Shown: positions 29,124-37,835, numbered from the stretch's first letter. The stretch: DNA of 64,000 bases from Mycobacterium fragae (GCF_002102185.1 NZ_LQOW01000024.1:248001-312000); one strand, 5' to 3'. Made by a program: numbers and translations. The notes: a model not told the origin generated them from the letters alone.

Positions 29124-31117
29124 TGCCCGACGACCCGTATCTGTGGCTGGAGGACGTCACCGGCGACGAGGCGCTGAACTGGGTGCGCGCCCGCAATGAG
29201 CCGACGGTGGCGGAGTTTGGCGGCGACGACTTCGAGGCAATGCGCGCCGAGGCGCTCGAGGTGCTGGACACCGATACCCGAATCCCCTACGTGCGCCGCC
29301 GCGGCGACTACCTCTACAACTTCTGGCGCGACGCCGACAACCCGCGCGGGCTGTGGCGGCGCACCACACTGGACAGCTACCGCGCCGAAAGCCCCGACTG
29401 GGACGTGCTGATCGACGTCGACGCGCTGAGTCGCGCCGACGACGAGTCCTGGGTATGGGCGGGCGCCAACGTCATCGAGCCCGACTACACGCGCGCCCTG
29501 ATCGGGCTCTCCCGAGGCGGCTCCGATGCGGCCATCATGCGTGAATTCGACATGGGCACACGTGAATTCGTCGACGGCGGGTTCGCGCTGCCGGAGGCCA
29601 AGTCGTACTACAGCTGGGCCGATCCGGACACTCTGCTGATCGGCACCGACTTCGGCGCCGACTCGCTGACCGAGTCCGGCTACCCGCGGATAGTCAAGCG
29701 GTGGCGCCGGGGAACGCCGCTGGCCGACGCGGTGACAGTCTTCGCCGGCTCGGCCGGCGACGTGGTCGCGGTGGCGTCCGCAGACCGCACGCCCGGTTTC
29801 GAGCGCACGCTGCTGCGGCGCGCCGTCGACTTCTTCAACGACGAGGTCTACGAACTGCGCGGCCACGAGCTGGTCCGCATCGAGGCCCCCACCGACGCGA
29901 CGGTGTCGGCGCATCGGCAATGGCTGCTGATCGAGCTGCGCACCGACTGGTCCACCGGCGGCGCTTCGTATGCCGCGGGGTCGCTGTTGGCCGCCGACTA
30001 CGACGAGTTCCTTGGCGGCGCAGCACAGTTGCGCGTGGTGTTCGAGCCCGACGAGCACACCAGCCTGCATCAGTACGCCTGGACGCGTGACCGGCTGGTC
30101 GTCGTCACGCTGGCCGACGTGGCCAGCCGCGTCGAGATCGTCACCCCGGGCAGCTGGCAGCGTCAACCGATCACCGACGTACCGGCCAACACCAACACGG
30201 TCATCGTCGCCACCGATGACGCCGGCGACGAGATCTTCCTTGATTCCAGCGGATTCGACACACCGTCGCGGCTGCTGCACGGGGCCGCGGACGGGCCGCT
30301 GCACCAGATCAAGTCCGCGCCGGCGTTCTTCGACGCCGAAAACATCACCGTCGCACAATATTTCGCCACGTCGAAGGACGGCACCTCGATCCCCTACTTC
30401 GTGGTGCGCCCACCGAATGCCACCGGGGCGACGCTGCTGGGCGGCTACGGCGGTTTCGAGGTGTCCCGCACCCCCGGTTACGACGGGTTGCTGGGCCGGT
30501 TGTGGCTGGCGCGCGGCGGCACCTATGCGCTGGCCAATATCCGCGGTGGCGGCGAGTACGGGCCGCGCTGGCACACCCAGGCGATGCGCGCCGGCCGGCA
30601 CCTGGTCGCCGAAGACTTCGCCGCGGTGGCAATGGATTTGGTGGACCGCGGCATTACCACCGTGCCGCAGCTGGGCGCGATCGGCGGCAGCAACGGGGGC
30701 CTGCTGATGGGTATCATGCTGACCCGCTACCCGCAGCTGTTCGGCGCACTGGTCTGCCAGGTGCCGCTGCTGGACATGCGCCGGTTCCATCTGCTGCTGG
30801 CGGGCGCGTCCTGGGTGGCCGAGTACGGCGATCCCGATGATCCCGCCGACTGGGAGTTCATCTCCGAATACTCGCCGTATCACAATATTTCAGCGGATGT
30901 GCGTTACCCGCCGGTGCTGCTCACCACGTCGACCCGGGACGATCGCGTGCATCCCGGGCATGCCCGCAAGATGACCGCGGCCCTGGAAGCCGCCGGGCAT
31001 CGGGTCTGGTACTACGAGAACATCGAGGGCGGACATGCCGGCGCCGCCGACAACGCGCAGATCGCGTTCAAGTCGGCGCTGAGTTTCGCGTTCCTGCACC
31101 GGATGCTGGGCGGCTAA
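29123..31117 (+). CDS. Prolyl oligopeptidase family serine peptidase
   Basis: A 664-residue S9 family peptidase with an N-terminal beta-propeller (PDDPYLWLEDVTGDEALNWV at the start) and a C-terminal alpha/beta hydrolase. The catalytic Ser is in AIGGSNGGLLMG near residue 534, Asp is near the block TSTRDDRVHPGHA, and His is in ENIEGGHAGAAD. The block ANIRGGGEYGPRWH is typical of the family. It matches Rv0457c. It has no signal peptide. Its start is coupled to the methyltransferase, and its 3' end overlaps the next convergent gene by 4 bp. Confidence 0.95.
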   Translation: MPDDPYLWLEDVTGDEALNWVRARNEPTVAEFGGDDFEAMRAEALEVLDTDTRIPYVRRRGDYLYNFWRDADNPRGLWRRTTLDSYRAESPDWDVLIDVDALSRADDESWVWAGANVIEPDYTRALIGLSRGGSDAAIMREFDMGTREFVDGGFALPEAKSYYSWADPDTLLIGTDFGADSLTESGYPRIVKRWRRGTPLADAVTVFAGSAGDVVAVASADRTPGFERTLLRRAVDFFNDEVYELRGHELVRIEAPTDATVSAHRQWLLIELRTDWSTGGASYAAGSLLAADYDEFLGGAAQLRVVFEPDEHTSLHQYAWTRDRLVVVTLADVASRVEIVTPGSWQRQPITDVPANTNTVIVATDDAGDEIFLDSSGFDTPSRLLHGAADGPLHQIKSAPAFFDAENITVAQYFATSKDGTSIPYFVVRPPNATGATLLGGYGGFEVSRTPGYDGLLGRLWLARGGTYALANIRGGGEYGPRWHTQAMRAGRHLVAEDFAAVAMDLVDRGITTVPQLGAIGGSNGGLLMGIMLTRYPQLFGALVCQVPLLDMRRFHLLLAGASWVAEYGDPDDPADWEFISEYSPYHNISADVRYPPVLLTTSTRDDRVHPGHARKMTAALEAAGHRVWYYENIEGGHAGAADNAQIAFKSALSFAFLHRMLGG

Positions 31118-32319
31118 GCGTGTACGTCGGGGGTGCGTACATGCTCAGGGCGAAAGCCCCGCCCGACGACAATCGGCGGAATGAACTGCAGCGGGCCCCG
31201 GCCGACGATCTTCGGGATACGGATCGGGGACAGGTCACCGGTCAAATTGGGGGCGACCGCCCTGTTCTGGATGAACACCTGACCGGCCTGGATGATCCGG
31301 GTAGGTAGCTCGCGTCGGCGCTGCACGTTGGCGAGATCGGCGTTGGTTAATCGACCTTCCCGCAGCGGGGCGCAGAGGATGTTGGCTGCAGCCACCGCGT
31401 CGGCCACAGCGAGGTTGATGCCCACCCCACCCGCCGGTGACATGGCATGCGCGGCGTCGCCGATGCACAGCAAGCCGGTACGCCACCACGTCTTGAGCCG
31501 GTCCACCCGCACGTCGAGATGGCTGGTGTCGTCCCAGGAACGCAGATCATCGACGTGTTCACGCAGTTCCGGCCGCGCCGAGACCAGCCGCTCCTTGAAC
31601 GCCTCCAGCGAGCCGTCCCGGGGATCGGCCCCCTTGGGCATCAGATGCGCGACCTGCCAGTAGTCGCCCCGATAGATCATGGCCATGAGCAGGCCCTTAC
31701 GGATGATTGCGAAGAGCTCTTCGGGATCGCCGGGGCGCCACTTCAGCCGGAACCACAACACGTCCATCGGGGAGTGCGCAGTGGCGGTCTCCAGTCCCGC
31801 GGCAGCCCGCACCGCCGACGCTCGCCCGTCGGCGCCTACCACCAAGTCCGCACGCACCTCCAGTTCCGGCGTGCGCACACCCGCCACCCGATCGCCGTCG
31901 AAGACAAGCTCCTTGACCTCAGCGTTACGGATCAAAGTGAATTCCGGATAGGCAGAGGCCTTTTCGGCGAGGAAGTCCAGAAAGTCCCACTGCGGCATCA
32001 AGGCGATATACGGCTCCTTGAAGCGCAGCCACTTGAGCACCTTGAAGTTGCCGAACGTTCGAAGTGAGCCGTCGGTATCGAAGGCAACACGGTTGATCTT
32101 CGTGTGGGGCAGACGCAGGAATTCATCGATCAGCCCCAGCTCGTCCATGATTCGCAGGGTGGTCGGATGCACCGTGTCGCCGCGGAAGTCGCGCAGGAAG
32201 TCATTGTGCTTCTCCAAAACGACAACCTGGATCCCGGCACGGGCAAGCAGCAGAGCATGGACCAGGCCGGCGGGACCGCCACCGGCCACACAGACTTGGG
32301 TCTGAAGCACTCGCGTCAT
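31114..32319 (-). CDS. FAD-dependent oxidoreductase/aromatic-type monooxygenase
   Basis: A 401-residue flavoprotein of the PHBH/UbiH-like group. N-terminal FAD motif: VAGGGPAGLVHALLLARAG, then VVLEKH and the RGDTVHPTTLRIMDELGL segment. The middle has the second signature VVGADGRASAVR. The C-terminal motif CIGDAAHAMSPAGGVGINLA completes the FAD site. Such enzymes hydroxylate or reduce aromatic or isoprenoid substrates; the one here is unknown. Convergent with the prolyl oligopeptidase; the kinase gene lies 16 bp upstream on the same strand, so it may be part of the MarR-kinase operon. Confidence 0.88.
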   Translation of the reverse strand: MTRVLQTQVCVAGGGPAGLVHALLLARAGIQVVVLEKHNDFLRDFRGDTVHPTTLRIMDELGLIDEFLRLPHTKINRVAFDTDGSLRTFGNFKVLKWLRFKEPYIALMPQWDFLDFLAEKASAYPEFTLIRNAEVKELVFDGDRVAGVRTPELEVRADLVVGADGRASAVRAAAGLETATAHSPMDVLWFRLKWRPGDPEELFAIIRKGLLMAMIYRGDYWQVAHLMPKGADPRDGSLEAFKERLVSARPELREHVDDLRSWDDTSHLDVRVDRLKTWWRTGLLCIGDAAHAMSPAGGVGINLAVADAVAAANILCAPLREGRLTNADLANVQRRRELPTRIIQAGQVFIQNRAVAPNLTGDLSPIRIPKIVGRGPLQFIPPIVVGRGFRPEHVRTPDVHA

Positions 32320-32335
32320 GACCCGACACTAGCCG

Positions 32336-33676
32336 CTAGTTCTCGTGGGTACCGGGCAGGCGCAGCACCAGCCGCGCGCCACCTAGCGGACTTTCCCCCA
32401 ACGAGGCGGTGCCGCCGTGTAGTTCGGCCTGCTGGGCGACCAGCGCCAACCCAAGCCCCGAGCCGGAGCGCGAGGCCGTCGACCCGCGGGAGAACCGCTC
32501 GAAGACCGCGACGCGTTCGTCCTCCGGGACCCCGCTGCCGTTGTCGTCGACGACCAGATCCACGCCGTAGGCGGAACTGGTTGCGCTGAGCAGGATTTCG
32601 GTGGCGACACCGTGCTTGACGGCGTTGGCGATCGCGTTGTCGACCACCAGCCGCAGCCCCACCGGCAGGCCCACCATCAGCACAGTGGGCGATGGCACCA
32701 ACGACACGTTCACGCCTGCGTAGACGCGAAGCGCATCGTGTGCGGCGCGGTCCAACAGCTCGGTGATGTCGAAGGGAACGAAATCATCGACGGTGGTCAG
32801 TTCGCTTTGCGCCAGCCGTTCCAGCGCGCTCAGCGTGGCTTCGATCCGGCTTTGGGTGCGCATGACGTCGCCGATCACTTCCTTGCGCTGCTCGGCGGGC
32901 AGCTCGAGGGTGGACAGCACCTCGAGGTTGGTGCGCATGGCCGTCATCGGGGTCCGCAGCTCATGGGAGGCGACGGCGGCGAAGTCGCGCGCCGACTCCA
33001 ATGCGGCCTTGGTGCGCTGTTGTTCGTTACCGATGCGGGCCAGCATTCCCTCGACCGCCTCGGCGATTTCCACCGCCTCTTGCACGCCGCGGACCTGAAC
33101 CTCATCCGGGTTGGACTGGGCGTTGATGGCCCGCGCCTGCTGGGCGAGCAACCGGAAGGGGTTGACCATGACCAGCGAAATGACCCAGGCGGCCAGCACC
33201 GTGCCGACGATGACGCTGCCGCAGATCAACAGCACCCGCAGATGAAGTTCGTTGATTCGACGCTGGGCTTCGGCCAACGGCGCGCCGAGCGCAATCGAGG
33301 CGTGGCCGGCGGTGAAGGTGCGGACCCGGTACTCGACGCCGTTGATCGTCGTATTGGCGAAGCCGTTGGCGAGCTCGGGCAGCACGATGTTGCTGGGCAC
33401 CGATACCGTCACGGGGCCGATCCGTGCCGTACGCACCAGATCGCCATTGGCTGTGGGCTGGTCTGGGTTGCTCAGCAGCGTGCTGATATCGCCCAGGCTG
33501 CTCACCGAGTCCAGCCGTCGGTCCAGCTGACTGTGCTGATCATTGGTGACGCCGAACCACACCCATGCACCGAGCGTCAGGACCACAGCGATCACCGACA
33601 GCGCACCGATCACGACAATGGTTCGCAGCGAGAGCATCCGCATCAGCAGGCGATACACGCGATTGCCCGGTTCCAC
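32336..33676 (-). CDS. Sensor histidine kinase, PrrB-like, without adjacent response regulator
   Basis: A 446-residue membrane kinase. It has a helix at about 17-40, an extracytoplasmic sensor at about 45-145, and a second helix at about 148-171 (LLICGSVIVGTVLAAWVISL). A HAMP region and the H-box ASHELRTPMTAMRTNLEVLS follow. The ATPase domain has N-box DNAIANAVKHG, G1 DDNGSGVPEDE, and G2 GSGLGLALVAQQ. The kinase core is very similar to M. tuberculosis PrrB (Rv0902c), whereas the sensor part is more diverged. PrrB normally pairs with PrrA in one operon; here the upstream partner is MarR-type, and GTG 33676 overlaps its stop by one base (TAGTG). Confidence 0.92.
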   Translation of the reverse strand: MEPGNRVYRLLMRMLSLRTIVVIGALSVIAVVLTLGAWVWFGVTNDQHSQLDRRLDSVSSLGDISTLLSNPDQPTANGDLVRTARIGPVTVSVPSNIVLPELANGFANTTINGVEYRVRTFTAGHASIALGAPLAEAQRRINELHLRVLLICGSVIVGTVLAAWVISLVMVNPFRLLAQQARAINAQSNPDEVQVRGVQEAVEIAEAVEGMLARIGNEQQRTKAALESARDFAAVASHELRTPMTAMRTNLEVLSTLELPAEQRKEVIGDVMRTQSRIEATLSALERLAQSELTTVDDFVPFDITELLDRAAHDALRVYAGVNVSLVPSPTVLMVGLPVGLRLVVDNAIANAVKHGVATEILLSATSSAYGVDLVVDDNGSGVPEDERVAVFERFSRGSTASRSGSGLGLALVAQQAELHGGTASLGESPLGGARLVLRLPGTHEN

Positions 33677-34128
33677 TATTCAGCTCCAGGTTCCATCGGG
33701 AACTCGTTCATTTTCGAGAACAGGTTCACGACTGAGCGCAGCTCGGATTCTGGTATTCCATCCAGCAGGATCTCCATCCGCCGCTCGATCTCTCCGTAAA
33801 AAGCACGGATCTTCTTCAACTTCGCAGGATTCAAGCGCACCAGAACACTTCGCCGGTCGCGCGGGTTGGGCTGCCGCTTTACATAGCCGCCTTTCTCCAG
33901 TCGGTCGAGCATCACGGTGACGCCGCCTGTGGTAAGCCCGGTGCAGCGAGCCAGCTCGCCAGGTGTCGACGGTCCCAACAGGTCGAGCACGTTGATGCAC
34001 TGTACGTCGGTGAGCCGCAAGCCCAACCGGTCGGCGATCTGCTGGTTGTTAAGAATGCTCCCCGCGATGAACTGCCTGAGGCAGCGGATCACGGCCTCAC
34101 GCAACCCGGCGTGATTCGAGCTTGACAT
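33676..34128 (-). CDS. MarR-family transcriptional regulator
   Basis: A 150-residue winged-helix regulator. The core is LTDVQCINVLDLLGPSTPGE, LARCTGLTTGGVTVMLDRLE, then the wing KRQPNPRDRRSVLVRL, with helical dimerisation ends. It diverges from a methyltransferase gene across 69 bp that hold a clear operator-like dyad, so it probably controls both directions. Its stop shares a base with the start of the kinase gene, an uncommon pairing. Confidence 0.9.
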   Translation of the reverse strand: MSSSNHAGLREAVIRCLRQFIAGSILNNQQIADRLGLRLTDVQCINVLDLLGPSTPGELARCTGLTTGGVTVMLDRLEKGGYVKRQPNPRDRRSVLVRLNPAKLKKIRAFYGEIERRMEILLDGIPESELRSVVNLFSKMNEFPMEPGAE

Positions 34129-34149
34129 CGCCTTCAGTTCGCCTACTCT

Positions 34150-34170
34150 CTAACTAACTTACTAACTAAG
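34150..34170. promoter_or_regulatory. Candidate MarR operator
   Basis: CTAACTAACTTACTAACTAAG lies in an A/T-rich gap between the divergent marR and methyltransferase genes. It contains two direct copies of TAACTAA-type units and the dyad CTTA-ctaac-TAAG at 34158-34170. It is 28 bp from the methyltransferase start, where binding would block its promoter. Confidence 0.55.
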
Positions 34171-34197
34171 ATATATTTCAGCTAAGGAGTCCCTCGC

Positions 34198-34863
34198 ATG
34201 GCGGCCGCGACGACCAAAGGGTACAGGGGAATCGGGATGGAAGGCGCCATCGCGCGCTGGTATGACAAGAGCACCCGCAAGGACATGGAGCGCTTCCGCA
34301 CGCTGGCCACGCGACTGCGCGCGGTGCTGCCGCAGGGCGGCGACATGCTGGAGGTGGCGCCGGGCCCCGGCTACGTCACGATCGAGATGGCTAAGGGCGG
34401 AGCTTTTCGGGTCACCGGTCTCGACATCAGCCAGACGATGGTGGAGCTGGCGCGTAAGAATGCGGCGGAGGCCGGCGTCGAGGCCGACTTCCGGCAGGGC
34501 AACGTCTCGGCGATGCCCTTCCCGGACGAGAGCTTCGATCTTCTTGCGTGCAGTGCCGCGTTCAAGAACTTCTCCGAGCCGCGTCGAGCACTTCAGGAGA
34601 TGTATCGCGTGTTGCGGCCCGGCGGCACGGCGGTGATCCTCGACTTGCGCAAGGACGTGCCCATGTCCGCAATCAGAAGGTACTTCCGCACAGTGGGCCT
34701 GAGTACCTTCGAACGCTGGATGACCCTCGCCACATTTCGCCTCCTGCTGCTCAGGCGGGCCTATACGCGAGCGCAATTCGAGCGAATGCTCACCGATATC
34801 CCCTTCCGGGAAAAGGAAGTTCGCAACGACGAGATTGGCGTCGAACTCTGGCTCCGCAAGTGA
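34198..34863 (+). CDS. Class I SAM-dependent methyltransferase
   Basis: A 221-residue methyltransferase. Motif I is MLEVAPGPGYVTIEMAK near residue 52, followed by VTGLDISQTMVELARKNA, and motifs II and III are DLLACSAAFKNFSEP and RVLRPGGTAVILDLRK. The UbiE-like class fits best. A strong ribosome site AAGGAG precedes ATG 34198. It diverges from marR and is likely its regulated target. Its 3' end is 3 bp from the convergent flavoprotein gene. The substrate is unknown. Confidence 0.88.
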   Translation: MAAATTKGYRGIGMEGAIARWYDKSTRKDMERFRTLATRLRAVLPQGGDMLEVAPGPGYVTIEMAKGGAFRVTGLDISQTMVELARKNAAEAGVEADFRQGNVSAMPFPDESFDLLACSAAFKNFSEPRRALQEMYRVLRPGGTAVILDLRKDVPMSAIRRYFRTVGLSTFERWMTLATFRLLLLRRAYTRAQFERMLTDIPFREKEVRNDEIGVELWLRK

Positions 34864-34866
34864 AGT

Positions 34867-36186
34867 TCACGCCTGCCAGGCAACATCGGTCATACCCGGC
34901 GGCCGCAGCCGTCTTTGCCGTCCTTGCCGCGCGTTTTGTCTTCCTGCGCTGACGATCTCCTTGACGGTAGCCACTATTCGGCCGGGTTCATGCCGGAATA
35001 CCCGTGCCGCGGCGCGGGCGAGCCTTGCCGGCGTAAACAACTGCGACGGGCGTACGTCGTGGTTCAAGATCTGAAGAAACATCCGGGTGGCGTCGGGATC
35101 GGCGGCGATATCGCGCAACGTTTGGGTGATCAACGCAGACGTGACGCCCGGCGCTCCCGCATTGCGTGCGTACCAGTACATTTCGTAGGCGTCGCGGTCG
35201 CGCCATCGCCACCACCGCTGCATGGACGTATCGAGGTTACTGTTGCCGAGTCCGTCGACGATGGCCGTCGCGAGCTTTTCGGTCTGGCGCAACGCGTCGG
35301 CGATGCCTTGCCCGAGCGCCGGATCCTTGAAGTGCCCAGCGTCGCCGACCAACACCCATCCGGGCCCGGCGGACTGCCGGAAATAGCCATGCCAGTTGGC
35401 GACCACCCGGATCGGGCCTACACGCCGCGCGCCGGCAAGCAGATCCGCCAACTCCGGCCACATCCGGATCGCAGCGGCGAAGTGGGTGTCGCGGTCGGCG
35501 TGAAATCGAGCTTGGTCGGCCATGTCTATCCCGACTGCCGCCATGTACAGATCGCCGTCGGTGGGACCGGACAGGAAGCCCACCGCGCCTTGGCGACCCA
35601 ACCGCGCATGCCCGTTCCTGTTGCCGACGCCCTCGAAATACGCCCAGGCGTAAAGCTTTCCCGGAGATGTGACGTGATACTCGCGCGTGCCCAGGCACGA
35701 AGCGACCGTCGAGTGGCGGCCGTCTGCACCCACCACCAAGCCGGCGTGAACAGGTCCCGAGGAAGTCTGGACACCGGTTACCCGACCGTCGTCGGTGATC
35801 AGCTGCGTGACCCGCGAACCGGTGCGCACTTCCGCACCGGCCGCACCGGCGGCGTCGACCAGCAGCGCATCCAACGTCACGCGCCGAATGCAAAGCGCGG
35901 GGTGCTGAGCTGTCGCATCGACCGTCGCGTCGATCCGAACGTCGTCGTTGACCAACGTGAGCCGGTCGAGCGGTGCAGCACCGGCGGCAAGAATCCCGTC
36001 GAGCACGCCCAGCCGGTCCAGCATCTGAACGCCGCACGGCTGGATCATGTGCGTCGACGGGGTCTCGGACGGAAAATGCGCCCGGTCGAGCAAGCAGACG
36101 CTCAAGCCCTGCCGCGCCAGCATCGTCGCCAAGGGGGATCCGGCACATCGTGCACCGACGATCGCCACATCGAAGCGGTCAGCCAT
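34867..36186 (-). CDS. FAD-dependent oxidoreductase (PHBH-fold)
   Basis: A 439-residue flavoprotein. The FAD motif is VAIVGARCAGSPLATMLARQ (GxRxAG variant), then CLLDRAHFPSETPSTH. The GD-type motif VVGADGRHSTVAS is mid-protein, and the third motif is WVLVGDAGHFKDPALGQGIA. This variant occurs in geranylgeranyl-reductase-like and halogenase-like enzymes; no Lys of a halogenase WxWxIP motif is seen, so halogenation is not supported. The substrate is unknown. It diverges from echA2, with an A/T-rich repeat-bearing gap between. Confidence 0.87.
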   Translation of the reverse strand: MADRFDVAIVGARCAGSPLATMLARQGLSVCLLDRAHFPSETPSTHMIQPCGVQMLDRLGVLDGILAAGAAPLDRLTLVNDDVRIDATVDATAQHPALCIRRVTLDALLVDAAGAAGAEVRTGSRVTQLITDDGRVTGVQTSSGPVHAGLVVGADGRHSTVASCLGTREYHVTSPGKLYAWAYFEGVGNRNGHARLGRQGAVGFLSGPTDGDLYMAAVGIDMADQARFHADRDTHFAAAIRMWPELADLLAGARRVGPIRVVANWHGYFRQSAGPGWVLVGDAGHFKDPALGQGIADALRQTEKLATAIVDGLGNSNLDTSMQRWWRWRDRDAYEMYWYARNAGAPGVTSALITQTLRDIAADPDATRMFLQILNHDVRPSQLFTPARLARAAARVFRHEPGRIVATVKEIVSAGRQNARQGRQRRLRPPGMTDVAWQA

Positions 36187-36208
36187 GCCAGCTCACCCTA
36201 CACAGAGA

Positions 36209-36261
36209 TTAAGAGAATTGTAAGGATTTTAAGGTAACAGTAAGGACACCGTGTCTTGACA
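36209..36261. promoter_or_regulatory. A/T-rich direct repeats and dyad between flavoprotein gene and echA2
   Basis: TAAGG occurs at 36221, 36230 and 36241, with a related TTAAGAG at 36209. The 12 bp dyad GTGTC-tt-GACAC follows at 36250-36261. The stretch is markedly A/T-rich for this genome, as expected of a promoter or operator. The spacing (9 and 11 bp) would suit a tandem-binding regulator. Confidence 0.4.
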
Positions 36262-36291
36262 CCTCGGTCCGGCAGCGACTTCGCTTCGGCT

Positions 36292-37188
36292 ATGCCTGAA
36301 TTCGAGACGCTGCTGTATACGACGGCCGGCCCAGTCGCCACCATCACGCTGAATCGCCCCGAGCAGCTCAACACGATCGTTCCGCCGATGCCCGACGAGA
36401 TCGAGGCCGCCATCGGGTCCGCCGAACGCGACCCGGACGTCAAAGTGATCGTGTTGCGCGGCGCGGGGCGGGCCTTCTCCGGCGGATATGACTTCGGCGG
36501 CGGCTTTCAGCACTGGAGTGAGGCCATGATGACCGACGGGCACTGGGATCCGGGCAAGGATTTCGCGATGGTCACCGCCCGGGAAACCGGGCCGACGCAG
36601 AAGTTCATGGCAATCTGGCGCGCCTCCAAGCCGGTGATCGCGCAGGTGCACGGCTGGTGTGTGGGCGGGGCAAGCGATTACGCGCTGTGCGCCGACCTGG
36701 TGATCGCCAGCGAGGACGCCGTGATCGGCACTCCGTACAGCCGGATGTGGGGCGCCTACCTGACCGGCATGTGGCTGTATCGGCTCAGCCTGGCGAAGGT
36801 CAAATGGCACTCGCTGACCGGCCGGCCACTGACCGGGGTGCAGGCCGCCGAGGTCGAGTTGATCAACGAGGCGGTGCCATTCGAGCGGCTGGAGGCCCGC
36901 GTCGCCGAGATAGCCGCCGAGCTGGCGCGAATTCCCTTGTCGCAGTTGCGGGCTCAGAAACTGATCGTCAACCAGGCTTACGAGAACATGGGCCTGGCGA
37001 CCACCCAGATGCTCGGCGGGATTCTTGACGGCCTGATGCGCAACACGCCCGATGCGCTCGACTTCATCAAGACCGCCGCCACCGAAGGGGTGCGGGCCGC
37101 CGTCGAGCGCCGCGACGGGCCGTTCGGCGACTACAGCCAGGCGCCGCCGGAGCTTCGGCCCGACCCGTCGCACATCATCACGCCGTAG
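36292..37188 (+). CDS. echA2: Enoyl-CoA hydratase/isomerase family protein (EchA2-like)
   Basis: A 298-residue crotonase-fold protein, matching Rv0456c. N-terminal segment VATITLNRPEQLNTIVPPMP; oxyanion-hole segment GAGRAFSGGYDFGGGFQ; and HGWCVGGASDYALCADLVIA. The usual second catalytic Glu region is replaced by YSRMWGAYLTGMWLY, so hydratase activity should not be assumed. ATG 36292 gives the usual start; an in-frame ATG at 36256 adds twelve residues. It is followed 86 bp later by sigK. Confidence 0.88.
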   Translation: MPEFETLLYTTAGPVATITLNRPEQLNTIVPPMPDEIEAAIGSAERDPDVKVIVLRGAGRAFSGGYDFGGGFQHWSEAMMTDGHWDPGKDFAMVTARETGPTQKFMAIWRASKPVIAQVHGWCVGGASDYALCADLVIASEDAVIGTPYSRMWGAYLTGMWLYRLSLAKVKWHSLTGRPLTGVQAAEVELINEAVPFERLEARVAEIAAELARIPLSQLRAQKLIVNQAYENMGLATTQMLGGILDGLMRNTPDALDFIKTAATEGVRAAVERRDGPFGDYSQAPPELRPDPSHIITP

Positions 37189-37198
37189 CCCGCCGACG

Positions 37199-37225
37199 CC
37201 GTCCGCGCGGCCGTCGGGTCCGAAT
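37199..37225 (+). promoter_or_regulatory. Candidate SigK-type promoter of sigK
   Basis: CCGTCC at 37199-37204 and CCGAAT at 37220-37225 match the M. tuberculosis SigK consensus (CCATCC and CCGAAT) in 11 of 12 bases, with a 15 bp spacer where 16-17 is usual. It lies 50 bp upstream of the sigK ATG, consistent with autoregulation. Confidence 0.55.
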
Positions 37226-37274
37226 ACCTGATGTGCAACAGGCATTCGCTGCAGAGCGACTAGGCTACCGACCG

Positions 37275-37835
37275 ATGACCGGATCGCGGCTGGGCAGCGA
37301 CCTCGACGCATTGCTGCGCCGGGTGGCGCGCCGTGACGCCGATGCGTTCGCCGCGTTCTACGACCAGACCCGCGCCCGGGTTTACGGGTTGATAGTCCGA
37401 GTGCTCCGCGACGCGGGCTACAGCGAAGAGACCACCCAGGAGGTCTACCTGGAGGTGTGGCGAACCGCGGACGCTTACGAGTCGGCCAAGGGCTCGGCGC
37501 TGTCCTGGCTGATGACGATGGCGCACCGGCGTGCGGTCGACCGGGTGCGTGCAGAGCAAGCGGCCAGCCAACGCGAATCTCGTTACGGCGCAGCCAACGT
37601 CGAGTCATCCAGTGATGTGGTCGCCGACTCGGCGATCGCCGGGGATGAGCGCCGCCGGGTCGTCGAGTGCCTGGGCGGGCTCACCGACGCGCAGCGGCAA
37701 TGCATCGAAATGGCCTACTACGGCGGGCTGACCTACGCCGAAGTGTCGCAGCGGTTGGCGGCCAATTTGTCGACGATCAAATCCCGGATGCGCGACGCCT
37801 TGCGCGCGCTCCGCAACTGCCTGGGTGTGCCATGA
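37275..37835 (+). CDS. sigK: ECF sigma factor SigK
   Basis: A 186-residue extracytoplasmic-function sigma factor matching Rv0445c. Region 2 at about 25-95 ([38 protein letters not shown]) and region 4 at about 130-182 ([37 protein letters not shown]) are complete. Cys132 and Cys182 correspond to the two cysteines of M. tuberculosis SigK that form a redox-sensitive disulfide. ATG 37275 agrees with the known start. It overlaps rskA by ATGA, the usual sigma/anti-sigma arrangement. Confidence 0.96.
   Translation: MTGSRLGSDLDALLRRVARRDADAFAAFYDQTRARVYGLIVRVLRDAGYSEETTQEVYLEVWRTADAYESAKGSALSWLMTMAHRRAVDRVRAEQAASQRESRYGAANVESSSDVVADSAIAGDERRRVVECLGGLTDAQRQCIEMAYYGGLTYAEVSQRLAANLSTIKSRMRDALRALRNCLGVP

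Noticed and set aside
28961..30883. Long open frame on the minus strand, opposite the prolyl oligopeptidase gene
   Set aside because: Its product is low-complexity (Arg, Gly, Val, His rich) with no domain; it mirrors a high-GC gene on the plus strand whose family motifs are intact.
34867..36186. Flavin-dependent halogenase
   Set aside because: The GxRxAG FAD variant fits, but the WxWxIP motif and halogenase Lys are not visible.
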